NCBI RefSeq assembly: GCF_900116515.1
Contig: NZ_FPBA01000024.1
Location: 25,235-89,234, forward strand
From: Geodermatophilus amargosae
GTDB lineage: Bacteria; Actinomycetota; Actinomycetes; Mycobacteriales; Geodermatophilaceae
Length of the DNA stretch: 64,000 nt
Reading direction: 5' to 3'
A program made the position numbers and the translations under genes. Positions 17,112-27,200 of the stretch are shown piece after piece. The first letter of the stretch is position 1. Each line of letters starts with the position of its first letter. A model generated the notes under the pieces. The model searched no databases. It was not told where the DNA came from and saw only the letters and a program-made list of their open reading frames with translations.

Positions 17112-17244
17112 TCCTGGTTCGGCGCAGCGGATCAAGCCTCCCGCGCATCCATCTCTGCTGTCCGCTTGCCCCAGCAGTCGACCAGATCGGGGCGAGCAAC
17201 GGCCATCCTACCCGCGGCCCTTCCAACCTGTGCGCGCAACGTGC

Positions 17245-17661
17245 TCACACAGTGGGAATCCAAGGTCCCTCGACGGGAATGGCTTCACCCTCCCCTGGCC
17301 AGGGCGGCATCGTGGCACCGATGGCCGCCAGCGGCTCCCTTCCGGTGTTCCAGAATTGAAACGAGGTGCCGACCGGGATGGTCAGACAGACGCCTGGGCG
17401 AAGGTCGACCTCGCGCCCACTACCAGCTTCTTGCTGCCTCCACATGACGCCGAGGCCCCCGAGGATGTACCAGATCTCGCTGACCGACCGGTGCTGCAGC
17501 GCCCGCGAGACTTCACCGCCGGCCAACTCGAAGTGCGCCATCCCTCCGCGAGGAAGACGCGCCAAGACCCTGACGCGGGACCCGTCAGGAGCGATGTCCA
17601 TGTGGCGGACGGGCAGGAGTTGCTCGTCGAAGGGCACCGCATCGTTCAATGATTCCGACAT
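17245..17661 (-). CDS. Cupin-domain protein
   Basis: A 138-residue single-domain cupin. The core is visible as 'GGMAHFELAGGEVSRALQHR', 'EIWYILGGLGVMWRQ' and 'GVCLTIPVGTSFQFWNTGRE', the standard two-motif beta-barrel. The usual metal-binding histidines are partly replaced (Q-H-R and S-F-Q-F), so metal binding is uncertain. It stands alone, divergent from the toxin-antitoxin genes, and lies downstream of the Tc operon on the same strand with a gap of about 350 bp. Substrate is unknown. Confidence 0.75.
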   Translation of the reverse strand: MSESLNDAVPFDEQLLPVRHMDIAPDGSRVRVLARLPRGGMAHFELAGGEVSRALQHRSVSEIWYILGGLGVMWRQQEAGSGREVDLRPGVCLTIPVGTSFQFWNTGREPLAAIGATMPPWPGEGEAIPVEGPWIPTV

Positions 17662-18007
17662 GACTCAACTGTCGAGAATCAGCCCGCCGATGAGAAGACC
17701 GGCTGCCGTCAGCGCTGGGTGATCCCACACCGTCCTCGACGGTGCCCCTGCGGTCGGCGTCCGCGCCCCAGCGACCGGCGGCCTCGTGCACACGGCCACC
17801 ACGGATTGCGGTACACGCCCTGGATCTTCGGCGATCGGCTGCACACGAGCGCTTCAGGCGCCACGGGCCACGTGGCCTCCATCGTCGACGAACCGGGGGG
17901 AGCAAGGCGGTTGCCTGACGCGGGTGCTTCAGACACCCGTTCGCTGTCTCCGTCGCCCGCGGGAAGAGCGCCGTTCCGAGGAGTGGGTCCCGCAAGCAGC
18001 GGCGCTG
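17662..18007. other. 346-bp stretch downstream of the Tc operon, no gene seen
   Basis: No recognisable protein and no strong terminator hairpin were found between the Tc operon end and the cupin start. Confidence 0.35.
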
Positions 18008-21000
18008 CTACGACCATGTGAGAAGGATCAGTAGGTCCGTCAGTGCGGTGTCAACGAACAGCTCGAGTCGCCCCACGGGCGCGGGCAGCGGCCCCCAACC
18101 CGACCCGGAGGAGACAGGAGCGAGTGTCCCGTATCGGAGGTTGCCGAGGTCGGCGCGCTTCGTCAGCACGGCGGAGGCGGTCTCGCCGCCGACTGTCGTC
18201 ACCGCTCGATCAGCGATGGTCACCGCGTCCACACCGTCGTCCGCCGGCTGGGCGACGAGGTCGACAGCCCTCAACGAGGAGGGCCCGGATCCGGCGAGGA
18301 AGGGATAGTGCTCCCGACGAAGCTCGAACGTGAGAGCCGCTCGCGGGTCCTCGGCGGTGCCGGGGCCCGCTGGAGCGGCGGCGAATCGAGCCCATTCGGA
18401 CGGGAACTCGTGGCGGACCGACAGCAGCCGGGTCGACCCTGCGGCGGCACCCGCCGCGACACGCCCGCGGAGGTTCGCAGCGGCCGCCAGCCGCAGGGCC
18501 TCGCCTCCCTCACGCGCGGTGTACCGGACGTGCAGAACGACGTCGGTGATCGTGTTGTAGTCGAATGGCCGCGGATCGGACGCGAGCTCCAGTTGCCACT
18601 CCCCCGCCGCACCTCGGTACTCGAAGGGCAACAACCGTTCATCGCGCAGATTGGTCTCGAACAGCCCGGAGTCGTTGCTGCCCACGCTGGTGACGATCGC
18701 CTCGGTCGCTCCCAGCTGGTGGTCGAAGCGGTCGTCGCCGTCGGTGGCCTCGGCATACCTGTCGTTCGTCAGCGCGGGGCTCGTCCGGACGTGACTTCGC
18801 AGCAGCCGTGCCGTACAGGCGACGCCCGTGTAGGGGCCGGTGATGGACGGGATGCTGACCGACACCGACCGGATACGCCGGAAGTAGTGGCCGGGTGTGT
18901 CGAGGTCGAACAGCTCCTCGGGGATGGTGAACGTCGCCCGACCGGTGGCGCGCAGCCGCACCAGCTCGAGGGGCGCCAGCTGCAGGAGGCTGACGCTCTT
19001 GAGCAGCTCGTACTCCCGCCGATTGAGGTCGAGGTAGGCCAACTCCATCCGGCGGACGTCGAGGTGCAGCTTCTCACCGGCCAACAGGCCCTCCGTCCCC
19101 GCCAGGTACCTGGGCGCGACGAAGGTCAGATCCGGGTCGCCGAGCTCGTTGCGTAGCGCCCGCTCGGCCTTCTGTGCGGTTTCGAGCGCCAGCTGGTAGC
19201 ACCGGTTGTAGAGCTCGCGTACCTCTCGCCGCATCAGCGCGTAGTAGGCCGTGGTCGTCGTCTTGCCGCCCGGCCGCTCCCCGGCGAGGAACCGCTCGAC
19301 GTCCTCGGCCTGAACCACCTGCTGCGCATGGTTCTTGAGCTCTCGCTCGGCCATGAACTCGCGGATCTCCGCGGCCCGCAGCTGCTTGGCGATCTGGTTG
19401 AGCTCACCGGCGGCGGCGTTGCTTTGGAACTGCCACTCCTGCTCCCGGCGGGCGTAGCCGCCCACGCGCGCGGCCCGACCGGCCTCGTGGTCGAACCGGC
19501 CCGCGTAGCCGCGGTAGGCCGCCGCGCTGGCCGCGACGATCGCGGCCAGGTTCGGGCCGCCGAAGGTGGTGCCCGCGCCCGTGCCGATCGGCTTGACGTC
19601 GATGGAGAACAACGGAACCGCGTTCAGCGTCCCCGCGAGCACGTCGGCGCCGGCGGCAGTGTCCTGCGCGAGCTGCGACAGCTCGAGCAGAGCCAGCTCC
19701 CGGGACTCGTGCTTGCCGATCTTCCTGCCTTCGGCGAGCAGGGCCGGGATCGGTGAGTCGTCGATGTCCACGTCGACCTCGACGAGGCTTGTCGTCGGCT
19801 CCGTGGACGCAAAATCGCCCCGTTCCAGACCCTCCGCGTCCAGCGCCTGTGCGTCCGCGAATTCGGGAGGGTCTGCGGCGCCGAGGAGGCGCTGGTAGTA
19901 GGTGTACCGAGCCCGGACGATCTCCTGCGACATCTCCAGCGCCTCGCGGCTCTTGATCGCCTCCTGCCACTGGGCGTACTTGACGGTCTCGCCCAGGTGC
20001 AACGTCGCGACCTCGTGCTCGGCCCGCATGGCGGCGAGCGCCTCCCCGTCCTGCTTCTCGATCGCCGACAGCAGCGCGGCGCCCAGGCTCTTGACCTCCT
20101 GGCACAGCTCGGCGGCCTTCGCCGCGAGAAGCCCGAAGCGCACCAGCGGTGCCGGCTGGTTGACCCCGGACACGACGGCGGCCACGTCCACCCCTGCGGT
20201 CGCCGCGCGCGCGAGCATCGCGGGGTCGATGGGCGGGTCGAAGGTGGGCAGGCGCCGGAACGCACCGGCGAGATTCAGGCTGTTGCGCAGCTTGAACAGC
20301 CGGTCGGCGACGATGTCCCAGTAGCCGAGCAGCTTCTCGTTGGGCGGCGTGCAGAAGGAGGTCAGGCCGAGCGTGTCGAGCTGACGCGCACCGTCGGGGC
20401 CTTCCACGGACGGGGTCTGCGTCAGGTCTCCGTAGGACAACGCGTTCTCCTGCGCGTCGAGGGTACGCAGCCGGGCGCGCAGGGAGCGGTAGGTCTGTGG
20501 CAGGACCGAACTCCGCCTCGGGACCTGCTGCGGCCGCGGACCCAGGAGGTTCGCGGCCAGCACGTAGAGCTGGCCGGCCTCCGCGACGGTCTCCGGGCTG
20601 TCCTGACCGAAGAGCGCATCCCCCCAGGCGATCAGGTTGTCCAGGTAGGCCATCACCGTGTGCACCATGTAGGCCGACGGGCGGTGACCGGCCACGAGAT
20701 GTGGCTTGAACGGGTTCTGCTGCCATGCCGCGATGCTGGTCATCACGGCGGCGTGCCCCGGGTCGGAGGCGTCGCCGACGGTCCGCAGCAGGTCCTCGAT
20801 GGATCGGGCCACGGTGGTGCGCAACGGCGCGGACTTCCAGAACCGCTCGGGCGTCGGCCCGTCGCTGTCGTCGGTGGGGTCGAACACGAAGTGGAACCAG
20901 CGCTGCGCGTCCTGGAAGCGACCGTTCTTGCTGAGGTGGATGGCGATCGTGAGCGGGACGTGGAAGAACAGCTCCCAGTTGTAGGCGCTGTAGGCGCCTG

Positions 21001-21229
21001 CGCTGCTGAAGTCGAGCCCTGCGACCGGCGACCCCTCGGCCAGTGCGGTGGGCTGGTACTCCCTGTCGGAGAACAGTTGTCGGCGCAGCGGCGGGTCCGC
21101 CGTGTCGGCGCCCTGGAGCCCGCCCACCGACTCCGCGATGAGTGTCTGCAGCAGGTGTTGGACGTGGGGATGGAAGTGGGGGCTGAACCGGTAGGTCACC
21201 GTCGACCGGTTGAACATCGGCACGGGCAT
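18008..21229 (-). CDS. Tc toxin TcA, C-terminal half (pore-forming / TcB-binding)
   Basis: A 1073-residue protein equal to the C-terminal part of TcA subunits of ABC-type toxin complexes. Family landmarks are 'NWELFFHVPLTIAIHLSKN', 'RWFHFVFDPTDDSDG', 'PPNEKLLGYWDIVADRLFKL' and the long alpha-helical stretch around residues 480-700 that forms the translocation channel, followed by the TcB-binding beta domain ending 'FVDTALTDLLILLTW'. TcA pentamers bind the target cell, form the pore and receive the TcB-TcC cocoon. In Photorhabdus-type toxins this is one polypeptide with the receptor region; here it begins 4 bases after the stop of the other half, so the two are translationally coupled and probably assemble. 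Confidence 0.9.
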   Translation of the reverse strand: MPVPMFNRSTVTYRFSPHFHPHVQHLLQTLIAESVGGLQGADTADPPLRRQLFSDREYQPTALAEGSPVAGLDFSSAGAYSAYNWELFFHVPLTIAIHLSKNGRFQDAQRWFHFVFDPTDDSDGPTPERFWKSAPLRTTVARSIEDLLRTVGDASDPGHAAVMTSIAAWQQNPFKPHLVAGHRPSAYMVHTVMAYLDNLIAWGDALFGQDSPETVAEAGQLYVLAANLLGPRPQQVPRRSSVLPQTYRSLRARLRTLDAQENALSYGDLTQTPSVEGPDGARQLDTLGLTSFCTPPNEKLLGYWDIVADRLFKLRNSLNLAGAFRRLPTFDPPIDPAMLARAATAGVDVAAVVSGVNQPAPLVRFGLLAAKAAELCQEVKSLGAALLSAIEKQDGEALAAMRAEHEVATLHLGETVKYAQWQEAIKSREALEMSQEIVRARYTYYQRLLGAADPPEFADAQALDAEGLERGDFASTEPTTSLVEVDVDIDDSPIPALLAEGRKIGKHESRELALLELSQLAQDTAAGADVLAGTLNAVPLFSIDVKPIGTGAGTTFGGPNLAAIVAASAAAYRGYAGRFDHEAGRAARVGGYARREQEWQFQSNAAAGELNQIAKQLRAAEIREFMAERELKNHAQQVVQAEDVERFLAGERPGGKTTTTAYYALMRREVRELYNRCYQLALETAQKAERALRNELGDPDLTFVAPRYLAGTEGLLAGEKLHLDVRRMELAYLDLNRREYELLKSVSLLQLAPLELVRLRATGRATFTIPEELFDLDTPGHYFRRIRSVSVSIPSITGPYTGVACTARLLRSHVRTSPALTNDRYAEATDGDDRFDHQLGATEAIVTSVGSNDSGLFETNLRDERLLPFEYRGAAGEWQLELASDPRPFDYNTITDVVLHVRYTAREGGEALRLAAAANLRGRVAAGAAAGSTRLLSVRHEFPSEWARFAAAPAGPGTAEDPRAALTFELRREHYPFLAGSGPSSLRAVDLVAQPADDGVDAVTIADRAVTTVGGETASAVLTKRADLGNLRYGTLAPVSSGSGWGPLPAPVGRLELFVDTALTDLLILLTWS

Positions 21230-21233
21230 GACG

Positions 21234-24200
21234 TCAGCTCTCCAGCTCCTGCACGAGGGGGTCCCCGCCCGGGGCGTCCGGCCGCGGCCGCCCGCTGGCG
21301 GTGATCATCCGGCCGCCGACCACGACGACGCCGCCCGCCTCAGTCGCCCAGTCACTCGGCTGCACACGCTCGAGGACCGACAGCGGATCGACCGGGTCGA
21401 CCGGGTCCAGAACAGGCTTCCCGGTGGCCAGGACGTGTACCCGCGGTGGCACCACCGGCACGACCTGGCCGACGTCGACGAGCGGGTCCGTGCCCACGGG
21501 CAGCCACCCGACGTCCCCGGTCCAGTCGACGCGGTGCACGGACCGTTCCACGAAGAAGGTGCTCTGCCCGTCGAACGCCGTCCCCTCGGCCGTTCCGGGA
21601 CGGTCTGCGTAGAAGAACGGGCCGGTGCCACGTCGGACCGCGCTGCCCCGCGCGTCCACGGGTCGTGGTGGCGCGACGACCGTGAACGGCCGCCGCTGTC
21701 TGAGGACCTTCCCGCCTCTGACGTCGCCGACCGCCAGGGCCTCCAGGGGCCACTTGTACTCCCGCGGATGGGCTGACTGGTGGCCCGCAATCCCGATGGA
21801 GAGGTCGGCGGACGTCACCGCGACGAGCGAGGGCCGCCCGTGGCGAGAGACGAAACGGATGGCGCGGTCGGTGGGCTCCCTCCGGCCGCGCGCGGGTCGG
21901 CCAGGCTTGGTCGGGGACCTCGGAGGAGCCGGACGGGGCAGGCCGTGGAGGGTGATGGTCACGGACCCGTCTGCGCCGCCGTCGTCCTGGTGGCGGGTCG
22001 GGTGCAGCACGACGCGGTGAGGATCCCATCCGGTCACCCCCTCCACGACGGGCAGCAGCTCGCTGGAGGTGCGGGAGGACCACTGGCCGGCGATGAGCTC
22101 CGTCCAGTGCAGCTGCGCCTGCACGTTCACCCGGGGCGGCGCCACGCTGTCGTCGGCGATCTCGTTGTAGTCCTTGTTGCCCGTGTCGGGGGTCGCGCCG
22201 GTCGCCAGGAAGGTCACCCAGAACACGTGCAGCCGGCCGCGGTACACGACGGCCGTGACGTGGTCCCCCTCGATCTGCACCCCGACGGCCTCCCAGGGCG
22301 TCCATCTGCCGTCGGTGAGCCGGCGCTGGTAGTGGGTGCGAGGGGCGTTGTGGTCGCGAGCGATGACGTGCAGTGCGTCGGGTTCCTGCCAGGCGGACAC
22401 GACGTCCAACCGGGCGATGTCGGCCAGCCCTCGCAGGTAGGACACGAAGGCGTCCTCAGCGAGCCGGTCGGTGACGTCGCCCTCGAGCAGGGTGCCGGTC
22501 AGCGCGGTGAACAGGTGCGTCCGTTCGTCGCGGAGCTCGGGGATCAACCAGTTCTCGGGGAACAGGAAGATCTTGCGGTTCGCTTCCCACACGCGGTAGC
22601 GCTTCATCCACGCCCAGCGGATGGTGTCGAGCGTGGCCGGGTGGACCGCCGGTTCGAGGTTGAGCAAGCAGCGCTGGACGAACAGCTGGACGCAGGAGAT
22701 CGCCAGCCGCACCCGGGAGGTCAGCACCACCGGTTCGGTGCCGGGATCGAGCAGCAGGTCGTCGTAGAGCAGTTCTGGGCGGCTCGAATCCAGCCCCAGC
22801 CGGTGCAGCAGGAAGGTGACGAGTGCGTCGCGGCGTCGCCGGCGGAGCGGGTCGTTCACCGACGCCGCCACGGCGCGCCACGTGTGCTGATCGTGCAGGG
22901 CCCGGACGGCGTTCCGCAGGCCGTCGGCGACCGCGCGGTCCGGCGCCGGCGTCGCCGCCGCGACGACCGTCTCGACGTCGATCCCGAGTCGCGCGACGAG
23001 GTCCATCGCGTTCCACAGCCCGCGGAGTCCGTCGACCTCGGTGAGGCGGGCGGGAGTCAGCGCCAGGTGACGGGCGAGGGACGTGACCACGGCCGGCTCC
23101 CGCCGGGTCAGCGCCGCCACCCGGGCGAAAACCCCGTCATCAGAGTCGGCGGCTGCCAGGACGTCGAGCAACCCGTCGCCCCCGCCGGCCATCTCAGCGC
23201 GCAGCGCCACGTAGGCGAGCAGGCCTCGCACGGCGTCGCTGTCCGGCGCGGGGACCGGTTCACACCGCAACGCGCGCAGGCCGAACCGGCGCAGTTCACG
23301 GGCGCTGAGGCCGAGCCGACCGGCCATCAGCAGCGCCTTCCCCAGCAGCGAGTGAAGACGCCCGAAGGCGTCGACGGCCGCACGCGGCCTCCAGTCCAGG
23401 TCGGCCACCTGCCCGATCGACGCCCCGTCGACGGTCACGTCGCCGAGCTCGACCGACACGGATCCGGCGAGCGGCTCCGCGGCTCCCGCGACCTCGCGTC
23501 GGGCCTCGAGGACGAACCGATGAGCAACCCCGGCGCGCAGTTCGACGGGCACCCGGCGCGCCTCGGCCGGGAAGGTCTTCGCCAGCACCGGAGCTTCGCC
23601 CTCCCCGATCCACAACGAGCCCGTGTCGCCGTCGCCGGTGACGGAGAGGCCGAACCAGTACGTGCCGGTGACCGGCACGAGGAGGTGTCCCTCAACGAGG
23701 ACGCGCGCCGCGGATCCGACCGCGGGGGTCGCCGGCGTCGCCACGGTGTCCGGACCGGCGACCGGCGCCCCGGTTCCGTCGAAGGCCGATACCGTGAGGC
23801 CGGCGGCAGCCACCCCTGCGAGGACGTCCGACGCGGGCCGGCCGCCGTCGGGAACCGACAGCCGCCCAGCGTCGTCCACCAGCGTCTCGACCAGGCCTGC
23901 GGCGGGGTCGCCCGCGGCCGAGGCGAGGGCGCTGCCGACCGCGGCCACGGCGAACCGTCGACGCAGCGTGGTCAGCAGCGTGGGCATCACGACGGTTGCG
24001 AAGCGCCGCCGCCGCCTGCGCTCGGCGTCCGGCGAGTCGCCGGGTGGCCAGCCGAACAACTCCTCCACGGCGTCGTCCGGGACGAGCCAGGCCACCATCG
24101 CCTGCCACTCCGCGGCCTGGGCCAGGACCCGGTCGAGCAGCGCGGTGAGCGCCGGGACGGCGGTCGCGATGACGGCCGTCCGGGCCGGGCGAGGCACCCC

Positions 24201-27200
24201 TCGGTAGGACAGCAGCTGCACGAACCGTCCTGGCGCGGCGGGGTCGGGCCGGTGCTCGAGGATCACCTCCGGGAACGGGGCGACAGCAGCCGACGGAACG
24301 AGGTCGGCCTCGGCGATGCCCGGCGCCGCCGCCCGATGGACGACCTGCCGATGCCACAGCGCGACCAGCGTGCCTGCCAGCTCCGCGGGCAGTACCAGGG
24401 CGAGCTCACGAGCGACGACGTCGTCCCCGAGCAGGCCCGGGTCGGAGGGCACGGCGTGTTGGGCCTCCAGCCGGCGGACCCCGTTCCCGACCTCGACGGC
24501 CAGCGCGAGCACCACCGCGGGATCAGGGCGCAGCGGTCCCGTGGCGTCGAACCGGTGGGCGACGAGGAAGTCGAGTTCGGCGACGGTGAGACCGGTAGTC
24601 CTGAACTGGTCGTAGGCGTCGAGGAAGGCCGGCGTCGCGGCGAAGGGGTCTATGCCGAGCAGCCGGCTGAGGGTGATCAGGTCGCCGACGGGGACGTGCA
24701 GCGCCCCGGCGAGGTGAGCGTGCCGGAAGAGCACCGACACTGTCTGGAGGGTCAGTGGCGCGGTCGCGGTCTTGAGTCCGGCCGTGGCCAGGATCGCATC
24801 CACGTCGTCCGTGGACAGGCCCAGCGCGCCCTGGACCGCGGACCGGTGAGTGATCAATCTCTGTCCGGAGGTCAGGTAGTTCCCCTCCGGGTGGTCGAAT
24901 ACCGGCCCTGGGCGGGGCGAGAGGAACAGCCTGGCGTAGGTCGACCCGGAGCCGACGGAGGGCAGGGGACCCCACAGGGCGAGGAGATCGACGCGGCCGC
25001 GCGGCCCCACCCCCAGTCGAGTCGCGACCTCCTGCACGTGGGACAGGGACGTCAACGCGGCTGCCAGAGCGGCACCGACCCCGGCGGCGTCCAGACCGGT
25101 CGTGCCGTGTGGGAGAAGCGCCCGCAGCGCCAGGTCCAGTTCGTCGAGGGTCCAGTCGAGTCGGCGCCACAGCCGCACCAGCAGGTTCAGCCGGACCAGT
25201 TCGGTGTCGATGCTGCGGTCCGCCGACCCGGCGGTGCGCACCGTCGTCGTGTCGAACCGGCACCCGGGCCCGGGATCGGTGAGAACGAGCACGTCGCCCA
25301 TCCGGCTCCACGCCGACGCGACCCAGGCCGCGGCGTCAAAGTCCTCCCAGACGGCCCCCTCCTGCCTGAAGCGGCGGGTCACCGCGGCCAGCCGCGCGTC
25401 GAAGGCGGCACGCTCGTCGTCGTCGAGAGCCGCCACACCGTCGGCGCCGGCGGAGCGCATGACGTCCACGGGCTCCAGGTCGATCTTGCGCAGCGCTCCC
25501 ACCGCGTCGAGAGCGGGATTGACGAACCAGGTCTGCACCAGCGCGGCGAGTTCCTGATAGGTCACGCCGAGGCGGCGGGCGAGGGTGCGGGCGTTGCGCA
25601 GCTCCCGGCGGGCGTCGGTGGCGGTGTCGTATCCGTAGAGGCGGTGCCAGTCTTCGAGGCGTGACGGGTCGGTGAGGACCTGAACCTCGCCCGGGGTGAG
25701 CCCCAGCCGCTCGGTGGAGACGGCCTGCGGCGGGTAGGGCGCCGCCTCGACCGGACGGAGCGCCTCCAGCAGGTCGGCATGACGCAAGCCGACACGCCCG
25801 AGGTAGGCGCGGACGGTCTCCAGCCACAGGTCGAACGGCAGGTTCAACGGGTAGGCCGCGGCGGCGAGTGCCTCGTAGGCGTCCCCCAGCGGGGGCGGTG
25901 GCTCGGCGATCAGGTCGGCGCTGGCGGCGGGCTCGGTCTCGAGGGCAGCCGGCGGCGTCTCGTTGACCACCCGGTGCTCCATGATCTCGTTGACGATGTC
26001 GATGTAGGGCAGCTCGGTGGTGGTGTTCTCACAGGTCAGCGGCAGGTTCATGAGGTCCGGTCGTCGAGCCTCCAGCACCTGAAACGGCGTGAGTTCGCCC
26101 CGGACGGCCGCGGGCATGGCCCGCCAGCTCGCGTCGTCGATGTCGAGGAAGTGGAGGAGGTCGACGAGGTAGGCCGCCGGGCCGAGGACCGAGCGGCAGT
26201 GCTCGCAGGCGCAGAAGTCCTGCTCCCCCAGCAGTGCCTCCACCGTGGGCAACCGGGACAGGGCGTACAGCGGCGGCGCCGCCAGCTGCATGCTCGCACC
26301 CGCGCGCGCCAGCGTGATCGCAGCGATCCGCCGCGAGCGACGAAAGGTCAGCTCGGCCTCGGCCGCCGACGGGAACTTCCCGCCGTGCCGTTGCAGGAAG
26401 GTCTTCCGGTCCTGCCTCGCGATCTCGTGTGCCGAGGTGAACCCGGCGGCGACCACAGCGGCCAGGGCCCCATGTGACGGGGTTGCCCGGTAGAGCCGCT
26501 GCAGGAGTTGGAGCTGCTCAACCGCTCGACGAGCGACATCGGGCACGAGTCCGGCGGTCAGTTCCTCACCGTGTTCCGCCAGGAACGGGCCCAGGGGGAC
26601 GGACGCGAAGGAGAACCCGCGGTCCTCCGCCCGCTCGATCAGCCGGGCAACCGGCTCGCCGGCCCCGTCGGCGAGGGCGATCTCCCGGGTCCGGAGCATC
26701 TGGCCCACGACCGCCGTCGGCAGGCTGGACCGCACGCGTTCGGCCAGGTCGCGCGCGTACGCCTCGGCCGCACCCTTCGGAGTCCTGTCGACGAGGTACT
26801 CGGGCGGGAGGACGGCCCGCAGCTTCTCGTCGTCGCCCTCGCCGAGATCGTCGAGAATCCCCCGCCAGGCCTCTGCCGTGTGCAGGTTCTCCCGTACCAG
26901 GGCGCGGAGGCCGGTGGGGCCCGGATCGGCGCCGCCGTCGATGGTCATGAGCCTGGCCGTGAGGGGCAGGTTCTGGTGCGTCAGCGCCGCGAGCCGGCCC
27001 TGGCTGCGCAGCCGGCCGATCGTGTCTTCGGGAATCCGGGCGTCCGACGCCGCCTGCCACAGCGCCGCCGGGTCGCCCGCGTGCCGGACCACGAGGGCGT
27101 CGAAGACGTCCCGCGCGTCGCGGTCGAGTCCGGTCGCGGTCAGGAACTCGCCGTAGGTGGACACGCCACCGGGGGGGCGCCCGGCGCGACGAGTCGCTGT

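Noticed and set aside
21780..25664. Open frame of 1294 codons on the plus strand
   Set aside because: It is antisense to the TcA gene, arises from high GC at third positions, and its product is low-complexity R/G/D-rich with no domain.
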